Shown: positions 1 to 12,662, counted from the stretch's first letter. The stretch: 64,000 bases of DNA from Siderastrea siderea (GCA_964030785.1 OZ034971.1:42043304-42107303); one strand, 5' to 3'. Translations and numbers: made by a program. The notes: a model not told the origin generated them from the sequence alone.

Positions 1-408
1 CTGAAACAAATAAAAGTTATTCTGTTAGCAATGAAGAGAACCGTTACCCCAAAGGTATTCCTTGGTGCTACCCCCATTTGCCTGTGGCTACATCAGATTT
101 TAGCCAACAATTCTATACAAGTTCTTGCCACTTGGTAGTGACAGCATTCAAATGTGGCGAATAAGTGTTCTTAGAAAGCTGTCAGCGATTTCGTGTATAG
201 AATTTGATTTGAGGCCATAGGCAAAGAAAAGTGTATCAGTGAGTAAAACGGACAGTCACTACCTATCGTTCTTCACATATGTACTTTTGGCCGAATCACT
301 TATTGCTTTTTAAATAATGTTTTATGCATAAAGAAGACACGAACAATAAAATCACCAGCAAACCACCCACCCCCTCTATTGCAGAATAAATGGATACATA
401 AAGTACTT
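1..408. other. Intergenic, no gene seen
   Basis: Short open frames only, none with a recognisable protein. No repeat identified other than the start of the TTAA element at its right edge. Confidence 0.5.
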
Positions 409-412
409 TTAA

Positions 413-1060
413 GGACGTTCGCGCGAAAAACTTCTACAATACAGATTTTTTTCATACTGTGGCTACAGTCCGATAATGAGTTACCTATGTCAGAAATGCA
501 AAAAAATTGAGGGGTCACCGACTTCGTTTTCAAAATAAGGCGCGTGGAAAACTACCCTAATTTCGACAAATCAGCCCTCGCAACTCGACATAGCCTCAAT
601 GCTTGTTAGTTTAAAAATATTAAAAATTATTCGCTGTAGACCCACTTTCTTAGCCAAACTTTATTTAAGTGGGTCTGTCAAGTAAACAATGTGAGCTGGT
701 GTCATCCTTTTAGTTAAACTCATCCTCTAAGATGGACTTTTGCGAACACCTTGCAGCTACAATAATAGCATAATTCGATGATGCGAGGGCAGAAAAGTTG
801 AAAAAAATCAAACTTCCACAACACAGATTTTCTTTAATTTTTCTCAAAATGTAGATAATGGACAGACAAAGTGATTTATCAAAAGAAAATATGGGGTCAC
901 CGAACATTTAAGAGAGTTAAACTCGTGCATAGATACTAAAGTGCCTACTAGCGCTATATATCTCCACATTTCTCCAACAGTGCGCGCGCGCTCAATGCAT
1001 GACGTGGCAGTGAATTGCGTGCGCAGTAAGGATGCGCAGAAACAATTAGCGCGAACGTCC
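413..1060. mobile_element. MITE of about 648 bp with TTAA target duplication
   Basis: The ends are inverted copies (GGACGTTCGCGC) flanked on both sides by TTAA (409-412 and 1061-1064), the target duplication typical of piggyBac-like elements. There is no transposase frame, so it is non-autonomous. Read on the minus strand it shares internal blocks with the element at 59384-60030 (a TGCGCATCCTT..CTGCGCA block and a GGTGACCCCA block) and has almost the same length (648 and 647 bp), so the two belong to one family. Confidence 0.7.
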
Positions 1061-1064
1061 TTAA

Positions 1065-1639
1065 GTACTTTTTGCTAAACATTTTTTCAAAAAATTGTGT
1101 TTTGAGTGTACAACTAAACGGTTATTCGACTCTGTTTTTGCTTGACGACCAAAATGTTCCATACCTCGGCTGTTGTCACTACAAGAGTCAGCATTCAAAG
1201 CAGTTTACCTAGCTCTTACTCTAAGGACTTTACAAGAAATCCTAAGGTGTAACTAATTCAAAACAATTTTCTTATATTATTGGATACACATAATAACAAT
1301 AATAATAATAATAACTTAATTTAAGTGTCGAGGTATGCTAATCGGGGACCCTGTAAATAAGAGAAAGTAGTATGATAAATGGGACATAACAGTTTAAAAA
1401 CCCCAATTGGTATGATTTGTATTTAATTCCTTACCTCTTTCTTTGTTTGTGTCTCCAATTAGCATGTATGCTTAAGTATTTAGACACTTAAATAAAGTTA
1501 TTATTATTACAGAAAGCGTTGAGGTTTTGTACTTTCCCAAGCAAGGAGAATTTCAATTTATTTATTTATTTATTTATGGGTTTTTTGTCAACTTTAGCAT
1601 TTCTGGAAACAACATAACAACTTACCAGTCTCTTTCTTC
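1065..1639. other. Intergenic, 3' flank of the peptide precursor
   Basis: AT-rich, with a short AAT microsatellite near 1290-1312 and a TTTA run at 1557-1577. No coding region seen. Confidence 0.5.
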
Positions 1640-3904
1640 TTAGCCACGGCCACGTCCACCAGAACGTCTGCGTATGCGAGTACGTGCACGTCCCCGCATT
1701 CGGTTTCGTACACGTCTGTTTCCCCATAAACGAATTCTAAGTCTATATTTACGAACACGACCGCGAGGGCGAGGACGCTGAGGATCTGACACGCTTACCC
1801 CCATGGTCTCAAGTGCATCGTCTTCTTCATCTCCGTCATAATCCTCAATGTTGTTTTCATCTTCGTCCACATGTTCCTTGTCCAGCTCATCCTCATCTTC
1901 CACCAGGTCATGATGCTGTGAACCTTCATCCTCTTGTTCTGACTCCCTGCTGCTATGGAATAGGAAAATTTACTCATCTGGTATTGCAATTTCAAATCTA
2001 TCAAACAATACTTCATATCTTAGGTGTCTAAAAATAGATGGCACTGGCCGTGCTCTGTTTTTACCTTGTCATCGTCTATCCCCATATGAGGGGCTTGAAT
2101 CTAGCCAAAAAAAAATAAATGCTCTCTCCATCCTTATATCAGAAACAACAACTATCGTTTAGGGCAGTTGCAAAGGCAAATTGCCAGTCATTATTAATTT
2201 CACAACATTGCAAGAATCAATCCTCTCTCGTTCGAAACCCACATCGAGTTTCTTTTCTCTGATCTGTTGTAGAATAGTTACAGCAGATCCTATAATGAGT
2301 CAAACACATCTCAGCTCTCCAACCTTACAGTTTAGTCAAGGACCTGAAATTGCTGAAAATAATCGCCGAAATAAATAGTAAACAGAGTGGACGCCATCTT
2401 GAAATTCTGACAGTTTAATGGTCGTTCTAAGGGAGGGTTAAGGAAAGGGTAGGGCGGGGCAAGAGAAATACTAATAAAACCTTGGCTGTTCAACCCCCCT
2501 CCCCCCAAGGATATGATACGTTGCTAGTTCCCACAGACTCAATAAAATTTCAAAATGGCTTCGCTGAAAACATTCGAATCTCAGTGATTATCTCAGCGTT
2601 TTCATTTATTTGTAATGTGCAAAAGGACAGTTCGCTGGTTTCTGGGTTCCTTTTGACCTGCTGCAAGTGTTCTACTACAAATCATGGCAAAGAAACTCCA
2701 GGCGGGTTGTTAAACAAGAGTGAGATCGATTAATGCGATGTTCAGGATGTTGAATTCAAAAACGGTAGTTTGGAAAAATACTTTCACTCTAGTATTCAGC
2801 TGCTTCAACGATCCGATTGCTGTTACCGATAGAGACATAACAAGTGAGTCCGATTATGTTACTCCCGTACCATAGTAGTAGTTGTGTGATCAAGACCAAC
2901 TCGAAAATGACCTATTTCGTGCTATTTAAAAGACATGTTGGAAGATATGGACATCACAAGGCTGAAAACCGTAGGATGAGTTGTAGATGTCCTGTACATT
3001 CTGGATGTTTTTCTCGGTACGTTTATCACACAAAAAATATGAAAGCTGTCAGATAGAGTAAGAATGGAACTCACGGGGATGAAAAGTAGGAGATGTTTAT
3101 CTTCAGTTTCAGAGCAGTTAAAACTAACTAGTATACTTATCCACAATTCAAACTCATGTTTCCGAAAGGTCTTGAAAGAAGTAGACTTATAATAATTTTA
3201 AGAACAAGGACAACACTTTTGATTTTTAAACAAGACAAGTTTATATCATGCAACGATCATCGTCAGTTGCGAGTAAAGTTACACAGGATTTGAATTTATA
3301 ATAGAGGCGCGTAGTAATGAATTTAAATAATATTGAGAAAATGTGAAAATAACTTTACTCGCAACTGATTTTTGTTTAAAACTCAAAAGTGTTGTCCTTT
3401 TTTCTTTAAAGTCCAACGTTCCTACCTGCGAAGTTAGTAGAAAGAAATCCCGTTTCGATCGTCCAACGATTATCGTCAGTTGCGAGTAAAGTCACATAGG
3501 AATTGATTTATAATAGAGGCGCGTAGTAATGAATTTGAAATTATTTAGAAAGTGTGAAAATAACTTAACTGGCAAATGATTTTTGTTTAAAAAATCAAAA
3601 GTGTTGTCCTTTTTCTTAAAATTCCAACTTACCTACCTGCTAAGCTAGTAGGAAGAAATCTCGCCGACCTCCTCCCGTTGAGGTTTTTGCACTCTTGCCT
3701 GGTTTTTCGAACAGTGACTCTTAATTGACCTCCACCTAACAGAGAGAGTTGATTTACTTACCCACGTTTTGGAGCAAAATCGCTCTCAGTTTCCTTCAGC
3801 TCGTCCGCATTGAATGCCTGGCTAACATCTTCACTAAATGTAGGTAGTGCGTAGGCTGTGGCTAACGCAAAGCCAAGGATAAAAAAGAAAATACGTATCT
3901 TCAT
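1640..3904 (-). CDS. Secreted acidic/cationic peptide precursor (arminin-like architecture), intact copy
   Basis: Two coding exons on the minus strand: 3904-3762 and 1952-1640, phase-2 junction, donor GTAAGT, acceptor CCATAG, 151 residues. Exon 1 encodes a signal peptide (about residues 1-19, MKIRIFFFILGFALATAYA) and a short linker. Exon 2 encodes a strongly acidic stretch (about 27 Asp/Glu in residues 48-106), then a 45-residue C-terminus (107-151) with 21 Arg, one Lys and no acidic residue, ending in RGRGRG. A signal peptide, anionic propiece and cationic tail is the arrangement of Hydra arminins and other host-defence peptide precursors. I see no clear residue-level match to arminin, and this protein is longer, so the family is inferred. 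A neuropeptide or skeletal-matrix protein is possible. A run of TTTATT repeats (AATAAA on the minus strand) near 1557-1577 could supply the poly(A) signal. The 1.8-kb intron holds a repeat pair (3205-3650). A frameshifted paralogue lies at 11725-12662. Confidence 0.75.
3205..3650. repeat. Diverged tandem repeat with inverted ends, in the precursor intron
   Basis: A block beginning ATCGTCAGTTGCGAGTAAAG occurs near 3250-3440 and again near 3468-3650, in direct orientation and clearly diverged. The left edge (3205-3230, AAGGACAACACTTTTGATTT) is the inverse of the motif that ends each repeat (AATCAAAAGTGTTGTCCTTT). This suggests a MITE that was partly duplicated in tandem. It lies wholly in the intron of the gene at 1640-3904. 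Confidence 0.6.
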
Positions 3905-6900
3905 TTTAAACCTTCTCTCGGCAAAATGCTACTCGACTGTAAACACTACTCTTTTTAAACAGGAAAATGAGGATGCCTTATATTTTGAAAATACAGCTAT
4001 ATTTTAGACCTTTAAATTTTTTCCCACCAAAATGCTATATAGGGGTGAATGTTTATTTATCATTTACTTCAATATCTTATCCACAAGTGTAACACACTTG
4101 TAAGATTAAACAAAATACAGCGTGGGCATATCTGGTCGATGCCAGTCACGGCATCTCAATTGGAGCCTACTTAATTCCATTTTGAGGTTAAGTGACCAAA
4201 CATTGACTTCTAATCATCAGTACCTTTGGAAACCAAAGTAGAATTCAGGTTTATTCATGTTTCTGTAAAAGAGTGCGGCTATGTTGTGGTGATGGATATT
4301 GCAATTATACAGAATAATTCATTTTATCGCTTCTGAAAGTCTATATTTGAGTTTTAACGCAATATTTCAACACGGGTGAAACAACTGAAGTTGTAGCGTC
4401 AATCTAGCCATATCACAATGACGCATTCTTTGGCGAATATAGCCAACACAGATTGGTTATTCAAGGGGATTATTGTTTTAAATAGAAAGTTTTAATGAAA
4501 GTGCCATTCAAACCAATCTGTTTGGATTGGTTTCTATAGTAACTGTGGTGCTGAATAAAACACACCTATTTAATATCATGAGTGGATATGAGGACGGAGC
4601 CATAATCGGGGGCGTAGACTGTAAGCGTGGGTTCCACGCAAGCCCATTATAATATGTAACAATGTTGCTATTTTTAGAAAACAGTCACCCTTAGCATCAT
4701 ACAACCGCGCGGACACACGCAAATTTGCGTAGGGTACTACTTAATATGGAAAATAGCCGTGTAATTTCGACTCAGTGATTCCAAATTTACCTTCGCTTTG
4801 AGCTAGGGTGTTTTCAACACAACAACAACAATTATAAAATTCACAAAAAAGTGCTTACAAGTACACAGTACTTGGATAAAATAATAAGTTTCTAAAAATT
4901 TATGCGTTAATTTAAGCTTAGTTTATATCAAATGTATCGATGTAGATGAAATGCTTCTAGTATCCAAGGTACAGTTTCTAAAAAGTTGTTTGTTTCTTCT
5001 TTTTCTCAGCGCCAGAAGTTGCATCTAAATACTGAGCAAAGTTTTCCCCTTCAGTTCAGCACAAGTAAGACTTTTTCTATTGTCTCAAACAGCTCGATCG
5101 TGCAGGCCGTGATCAAACTCGATCAACCAAAACTTCTCCCGGTTAGCACTACCTTTCAACCACATTTTAGATCAGCAACTAAACTGTCTTTTTCAGCATT
5201 CATTCCACAAACTGATCAGTCAAGTGACAAAAACAATTCATTATAATTTCTAGCGGTATGGAATTTTTAACTTCACGTTTTTTTCGCATTCGGTCCTTCG
5301 CTACTTTTAGTCAATGAACTTGAGCGACACAGCGACACGGTATTGGCATCTTTTTTTCTGCGCAACTCCTGTGATTAATTTTTCAAACCTCCCCTAAGCA
5401 TCTTTGAAGTACTTCGTCTTTTTGGGAGCCTTAATCGGTTAAACTATCCACCGATAAATTCAACCTAAATGTAAATATTTGGACGCCATTTAGACCGGAA
5501 TAAAGAATTTCACTTTTTCTCCCGCGATCCTAGCAATTAATAAGTAGGAGGGACATTTTATTCAAAAATAACAAAATAATTGTTGCATTTCATGGAGGTA
5601 GGCCCAGCCCCCCCCCCCCCCACCCCCCACCCCCCAAAAGTGAGGTTTCGGTCCCCGTCCCGATTATGCCTTCTGTATAAGGTAAATCGGCCACCGTAAA
5701 GACATTCAATAGCTGAGGTTCCGAGATTTGGTTCTTTGTCAGAGCAAGTCAAGGGTTATGGGTTGAACGTGGTATAGATATGAAAGGAGGGCGCTGAGTT
5801 ATTGGTGGAGGTTTACTAAACTAGAAAGCATGAAAACATGACCTGAATGAAAAACGCACATACCGAAGAAAGAAAAGCTCACATGTACCCATTTCATTTT
5901 GCAGTATGCGATGATTTTGTTGGTAGGGTATAATAAGTAGCTTTGACCCTTACTATTGGTATAAAGTAAAACTTTTTATCACTTTCTGTCTATTATTTTC
6001 AGCCATGACAGGAGGTGCAAATTTCACCACCACCAGTCCTCCAAGTGATAAGCGCTGACGTAAACGGTTTAGCCCCATCACACCCTTGCTCCCTGTGGCT
6101 ATGACTGAGCCTTGATAACTGAACATCTGTCGAACGCATTTTTGTTAAGGTACCAGAGAATAAAATTTTGAGTCACTAAATGCCCACACTCTTATCTCGA
6201 TATTTTAACTACAGATAAATATCATTTCCTGTATCAACTGTATCTCGCTGTAACAACCCATATATTATTTTTAATATTTCAATATTTTAATTTTTTGAAC
6301 GTTTTCAATATTTTTCTCAATAATTTAAATGTGTCATTCGATATAGACTTTCTTTTATATAAACCTACTAAGTGTTGTTCAGTGAAGCTTAGGTGCTCAG
6401 ATTATTGTGTAATTAAGTTTATATGAAAGCATTCATCAAAAAAGTAATTAACTAATTAATTAAAAATTGATGTTTTTGCTTGGCCAAATAAAAGTGTGCT
6501 GCTAAATATCTTGACCAAGAAGCCTACAAATATATATTTCAAAGAATTCTTGATGCTTAAGCCTGATTAAATTAAAGTGAGTTCCAACTATCTTTAACCA
6601 GAAGTGTACAAATTGTTGTCTTTGTTTCAACAATAACTATTGTGTCTTTTTTACGCTATACAAGATTGCAATTTTGTACACGTGGTTTACAGGTCGAGTG
6701 GGTTATTGATAAAGCGGATATTGCTGCGAAAACCCAATTTATTTTTCCGTCCTGGTGTCAAAGATAGATCGTTCTTCAATGTTGGTATAGGTTTCAAGAA
6801 CAAGAGAAGAAAATGCACAATATATTTGACCCAAAACAGTAATAAGAGCTGAGCTCTTTCTTTCTAGCAACAGTATCGTCAAGACGGTAAGAATGACGAG

Positions 6901-8084
6901 CTGTTTTTGGCTTTATGATAGCCACACACGCTATACACTTCTACTTGGTCAAGATCACATCAAGAAGGAAAATTGAGTGAGTACAGTCCTCGGTATGCTC
7001 ATTACCAGGAGAACTTGGTTGGGAATGAAAACCGTATTAATTTTTGTCCCGTGGGGAGAGGGGACAAGGTTGGCCCTACAATAATGTGACCAGAGTTCGA
7101 TTCCTGAATCTAGTGTCATGTGATTCATGTGATGGTTGCGTTTGCACGTGTTGGTTCCTACCTTGCAGCCGAGTGTAGTTTGATCTTGTCATATCCTAGG
7201 ACTCCTTTGCACAACGCTGCATTTCGTTCTTTTTTCCTAAAGAATGTTGTGAAGCCAATTTTAGGCTATTTTTTGGTAGTGTAAGTGCTGATCTAAGTGC
7301 AATCCCATCCTCTTAATTAAAGTTTCCTGTTTGTGCTCGTAACTTTAGGCGATTTCCTGTAAGTTGGCCAAGACCTCCTTGAACACTGAATTTCTGCACA
7401 AACACTTTTAAAAGTTTTCTTGGACTGGGCAAGCCTCATCTACTTTCCGCCAAATGGTCCCTTGGTCTCAGTTGTTGTTTTTTTGAAATCCTTCGTTGTC
7501 TTCGCCTGGCGCCTTCTTAAGGTGGGGTCGCAAACATGTTTATAGCGCAGCATAAAAGTAGTTTCATTTTGCCAGTAGTAAGTTGCGATTAGTTTGAGTG
7601 AGTTGTGTTTAGTTGCAGTGAATTGTTGCTGCATTGTACCAGAAGAAGTTACGCCAATAACGAAGCTAGCTAGTCCTCGATTACAGAGTCACGGTCCTCT
7701 CGACTCACTCAAGCGAATGCCCAAGAAGAAGAAGACGAACATTTACTTTTTGGTATTTTGGAAAGCCATAGATGCAGGTTACGTGGCTTTTGGTTTCGTT
7801 TGCGTGTTTGAGACTCAAGAGAGAGAGAGAGCCAGTGGTTGATTACAGTGAATCTACTAATTGCATCGTTGCAGATTTTCTGGCGTTTTTCAAAACTATG
7901 TACAGTGGTAAACATTGGCGTTCAAGGATAAACAAGGTTGTATAGGGGGATGCATTGTATTCATTGTAATACCAGAGTGTACAGAGGTTTATAGAGCTAT
8001 TCAAGGCTACAGTGCAGCATAAAAGTTTACAGCGTGGTATTCAATTTATTCATTTATTCAATTTATTCAATTTATTCATTTATC
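3905..8084. other. Intergenic, no gene seen
   Basis: No frame here is supported as a gene. Contents noted are an imperfect poly-C tract around 5608-5636, AT-rich stretches around 6240-6480, and short GA and TTCATTTA runs near 7820-7830 and 8040-8080. The frame at 4986-5246 has no recognisable domain and no splice context. Confidence 0.45.
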
Positions 8085-8228
8085 GGGTTTACCTCGGCGT
8101 AAGAACCTGACAAGACTATCTTTGTTTGTTACCTTTTGTTTTGTTGTACGGTTTTGTTTAAAATGTTTTGTTTCCTTTGTTTTACGTCATCCGTGAGTTT
8201 CACAGGTTCTTACACCGAGGTAAAGCCC
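8085..8228. repeat. Short inverted repeat element
   Basis: GGGTTTACCTCGGCGTAAGA (8085-) is mirrored by an imperfect inverted copy at 8203-8228 (TTCTTACACCGAGGTAAAGC). The roughly 144-bp unit could fold as one hairpin. The AAGAACCTG core is shared with the element at 10109-10644. Confidence 0.55.
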
Positions 8229-10106
8229 ATGTATCTCTTTTGGAAACCAGTAGTTGCTTGAAATCATTTGGAAGTTGTTTTGCATTTCATATTTGTATGA
8301 TAATTAAATTCATTTCCTTTCTTCCTATTGTTCCTAGATTGATGATGTAACTGGTTCTCATTGGTACTTTCCCGCGAAGTTTTTGTTATTTTGCTATAGA
8401 AGTCCGACACCACGCCGATTGTTTGGGCGGAATCACAAAACTCAGTGAATTACAAGCTTTGTAGGCACGACATCATGACTTCACGCACAATGTCAGGTTA
8501 AACTCTAGAAGAGAAAGATTTGAAACCCACATACCCGAAAGAAGGAATAAGTACAGTTAAGTCCCGGTGATCTGGCAGGAAGTGGAACCCGTAGAGCTTA
8601 TCAGAGCTGTTATTGTAGATCATTTACAAGTCAATAGAACAAAGAGAGCGTAGGAGGGAATCGTCGAAAAATGAACTGACCATAGGGGAGATATCTTATT
8701 GAGCTTGTATTTTGTTGGGGAGCTGCTATCCTTTTTAGAACAGCCCCCTAAATTCACGCTCTTGTTCAGGTTAAAACGGCCAAAGTCCATTCTCCATTTC
8801 AGACCAGAAAGCAAAACATACTTCCTCGGGGTACAATATTTGTAGGCTATTTTGCTAATCAATTTTTGCTCAGTCGATGAAAACCTTAAGGTGTCCTTTC
8901 AATGGTACTGTGCAGTACTTTCCCTTTCCGTTTCAGTTCTTGTGTGTGCGCGCTCTCATGGCCAAAAATCGAGAGCAACATGGCAGCTTAGCATGCCATG
9001 ATCACTGAGATATAATCATTGATGGTCACAGCGTAATTGCAAATAATAAATGCAACCTGATTAACAGGCTACTGTGACTAGCTTTAGAAAGTAATGACCT
9101 GAAATGCATGTGATCTCCATCCTTCATTGTATTCTCAGCATCAATCGATACTACATCGTACGCGGTATCAGTCGGTGAGTTATAAACGATATTAGTATAT
9201 ACCTAACCAGTAGATAGTGTTTTTCGCGCGCTCTGATTGGCTACCCAAACTCGGGATAGTATCTACTACTCACTTCCACTTCGGTGAATAATTGTTTAAT
9301 ATACTTTAGTTGTCGAGACAGGATTTTATCCATGGGAGCAAAAGTTTGGCAACCTAGCGTTTTAACCACATCTTCATAAACAGTACAGCGGGAAAATGCT
9401 GATCAAAATGTTGTTTTGATCTGTCACACTTGATCCACAAAAGAAGTTCATGAGCTCCTGTCCAAAGACTTAAGAAAGAGAGCCTTTTGCGCCATAAAGG
9501 TTACTGCTCAATGGTGTTTATTTTAATGGTCATACTTTGGGATTTCACCTAAAAAAGCATGAAGTAATTCGAAATAATGTTGATTCTGTTTAGCCTTTGA
9601 GTGATTCTGATTCTGTTTAGCCTTTGAGTGTTTAGAACGACAGTATCTGTACATATGGCAAACAATGAACATTTCGATTTACATTCTCTTTCTTGTAAAA
9701 AGGTAACTTGGTCTACTGTAATTATTGCTTGTTATGCTAAATCTTTCGGCTATTCATGTCTTCCAGGGGACAGGGGACAGAGTTATTTTGTTAGCAAAGA
9801 ATAAAAAAGTCACCCCAAATGTATCGATGGAAAAATTAAAAAGTCTACCGTATTTTTCTACCGGCCATATTTTACCCAATCAGACTATAAAAGCTCTTGT
9901 CATCTGGTAGGAAGAACATTCAATCATGGCAAAGTTTTATGCCTTCGTAGAAGGCTGGCGGCGATTTGAGGCAGAAGTGGTATGTGCAAAAAAAATTATG
10001 TCGGTAGGTAAAACGCATTAACGTTTAACTATCTTACTTACTTACCTACCTACCTAGTCTTCTTATAAAGGTACTTACCTATCGGGCTAGCTTTGGACGC
10101 ATCATT
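8229..10106. other. Intergenic, no gene seen
   Basis: No supported coding region. A 23-bp direct repeat (core TTCTGTTTAGCCTTTGAGTG) is found at about 9580-9603 and 9608-9630. Otherwise unremarkable AT-rich sequence. Confidence 0.45.
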
Positions 10107-10108
10107 TA

Positions 10109-10298
10109 CAGTAAAAACCTGCGTGTAGGAACCTAGTGGTTTAAGAACCTGCTGGCAGAAATCTGTCATTTTAATACCCAAAAATATAAGAACCTGTTTA
10201 GCCAAGCACGATCAAGCAGGTTCTTATATATGGGTTACAGTTAAATTACGATAAACATTTTAACCAAGGAGTTTGCTCATTCCATTCATTTTTCCATT

Positions 10299-10333
<35 letters not shown>

Positions 10334-10644
10334 TTATATTATATTTTATTTGTTTTTTGGTTATTATACAACTCTTGTTATAGAGATAACATAACATATA
10401 CATGGTCTTCATATATTTCCTTTTTTTTATCATAATACAGTTGTGAATAAATACTGTATCAGTTTAAGAACAAAACCCAAGATTATTTAATTTTCTTGTA
10501 ATCAACAACTATATCTCCTTCATAGAAATTAAGAACTTAATTAAGAACGTACTTAGCCTAAATTTCCAATAACTACCCCAAAATACAAGAACCTATTTTG
10601 CCAGCCTTCAAAAAATGCAGGCTCTTACACGTGGGTTTTTACTG
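10109..10644. mobile_element. TA-flanked MITE, 536 bp, with CAGTAAAAACC ends
   Basis: The left end CAGTAAAAACCTGCGTGTAG is matched by an inverted right end (ACACGTGGGTTTTTACTG), each flanked by TA (10107-10108 and 10645-10646). CAGT termini with TA target duplication point to Tc1/mariner-type mobilisation. Internally it has repeated AAGAACCTG motifs and a TTTA microsatellite (10298-10335), and no transposase frame. Confidence 0.65.
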
Positions 10645-10646
10645 TA

Positions 10647-11724
10647 TTGCTTTTAAACTAGTGCGGTATGCATACAGGGACGCGAAAAATTAAATCGCCG
10701 TTACACGCAAAACGCTGTCTTTATTGCTGATTATTGTAGTAATTAAAAAGCGAGCTTAATGAAAATAGGAAATGCAAGAAATTTTAGCGTGTTTTGAATC
10801 TATAATAAACAATTATTGAACTCTGCATGAAAATTTTCAGTTCCTCGACTTCAGCCTCGTTCCCAGTCTTCCTCGGCGAAAAATCAAATGTGACGTCACA
10901 CGTCGAGTTCGCGCTGTCACTCGATAAGTGTGGAAAGGCCTGAAGACGGTGCTGCTTCGACTGGCTTTAGAAGGCAACTCAGAACTCAGCATTACCAATA
11001 TTTTTAATATAAGTATTACTTTAAAAACTAGAAGGCACATAGGAATCAAAGAAAACCCAAAAATAATGGTTCAATTGTTTCAAAGTTCTTTACTAAGTTT
11101 TTGAATCTGTAAATAATTGTGTTTAGCTGCGGATGGGCAAAATGGAAATGACTTCCAACTTGAAAAAATTAGGCCAATGATGTTGCAAGTTCTTCCCTTG
11201 TTCCTCGAAAAAATTCGCTCAAAGCTGATTGCAGCTCATTCGCCTTTCGAGAAAACCCTCCACATCTTCGACTTGATGTTCTGGAAGTACCTCGTGTATG
11301 GAAAACAAAAAGTATTCAGGTTTATTTTTCGCACAGTTTTGATCTATAATGCTTTGGGCTTACTACCAAAAAATATATTTCGCTTAACCACTCACAGTAC
11401 AACAGTTCAATAGTTTTATTACAAAATAGTGTGATGCAATTAATGCAGTCCTAACGTTTGGGACTGTAAAAGAAATCCCAAAGTCTTGAGGAAAGTCTTA
11501 ACGCTGTAAAAGAAATCTTAATCGAGGCCCGCCTCGATTAGCGTTGTTATTTGCGGGTCATTACAATATGTACTGTATTTATTAAAATAAAATTGTTGTT
11601 GTTGTGACTTTATTTACTGAACGCTACGAGGTTTGGTTGTCAGTATTTTTAAACCAAAGAATGGCCTTTTTGTTAACCTAAGTATTTCTACAAATGAAAA
11701 TAAAACTTGTCCTTTTCTTTCTTC
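10647..11724. other. Intergenic, no supported gene
   Basis: A 98-codon open frame at 11117-11413 has no recognised domain or splice context and was not called. The sequence next to 11724 is the 3' flank of the minus-strand precursor pseudogene, with TTTATT motifs around 11577-11615. Confidence 0.4.
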
Positions 11725-12662
11725 TTAGCCACGACCACGTCCACGAGAACGTCTTGCACGGTATACGAGCACGCGAACGTCCCCATAAATGGTGTCTACG
11801 TCTCCGTACACGGATACGATGACGAGGTCGTGGACGCTGGGTATCTGACACGCTTTCTTCCAGAGTTTCAAGAACGTCGTCTTCTTCATTTTTCATCATA
11901 ATTATAAGCGGAGTTTTCATTTTTGTCCTCAGCTTCCTCGTACATCTCATCCTCAGCTTCTTCCAGATCATGATGCTGTGGGTCTTCATACTTTTGCGCG
12001 GACTCCCTGTTGCTATGAAATGGGACTGAATTAAACTTCATTAGTTTTCATCGACCCTCGAAACATGGCCACATTTAACATAAAAATGACGCTCAAAGGG
12101 TGACGGAGGAGAAGTTTAATACGTATCTCCTCCGATGCCAGTATAGTAAGGGAGCTAACTCAAGTGTATTTATTTATCTGAAGTGCGCCCAGCTTATCTG
12201 CGGGTTTTATATGAAGCAATTCTACTTACCGACCTTCTTTCGATGATGTTCTTGCAATTTTGCATGATTTTACAACTCAAAAGTGTTCAAGGCAACATTT
12301 TCCTGCAACTTGTCGTTCAACAAATGTTTGCTTTCACTTTGCGGCCTGATGTTGCGCGTACTTATCGCCTCCGCACGCAAAATGTAGAAGCGACGTCTCC
12401 TTTCTACATTATTAAATTTTGTTGCAACATGTGTTCTGGGCCAAGTTACCAGAAATTTTGCTTCCATTACTTGGCCATTACTTCTACTTATTATAACGAA
12501 CAAAGAAAGTTCATTTACTTACCCAACTTTTGGAACAAATTCGCTTTCAGTTTTCTCCAGCTTGTTATTGAGTGTTTGGACCTCATCATTACCAAATGAT
12601 GGAAGGGCATAGCCTATAGCTAGCACAAAGCCGAGGACAGCGGACAAAATGAATACCTTCAT
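11725..12662 (-). pseudogene. Frameshifted paralogue of the acidic/cationic peptide precursor
   Basis: Same two-exon structure as the gene at 1640-3904: exon 1 12662-12523 (signal peptide MKVFILSAVLGFVLAIGYA, then linker; donor GTAAGT, phase 2), exon 2 from 12012 (acceptor CATAG). Exon 2 opens in frame with an acidic stretch (GNRESAQKYEDPQHHDLEEA) but meets TGA at 11888-11886. The frame one step away continues with the expected acidic tail and Arg-rich segment (RPRPRHRIRVRRRRHHLWGR). A second frame change near 11765-11750 is needed to reach the RGRGRG tail and the TAA at 11727-11725. As it stands the gene would give a signal peptide and acidic piece without the cationic part. It is probably a decaying duplicate. 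Sequencing indels are the alternative, because the exon 1 reading frame and both splice sites are preserved. Confidence 0.7.

Noticed and set aside
12183..12599. 138-codon open frame on the plus strand
   Set aside because: It overlaps exon 1 and the intron of the minus-strand precursor pseudogene; no domain or splice context.
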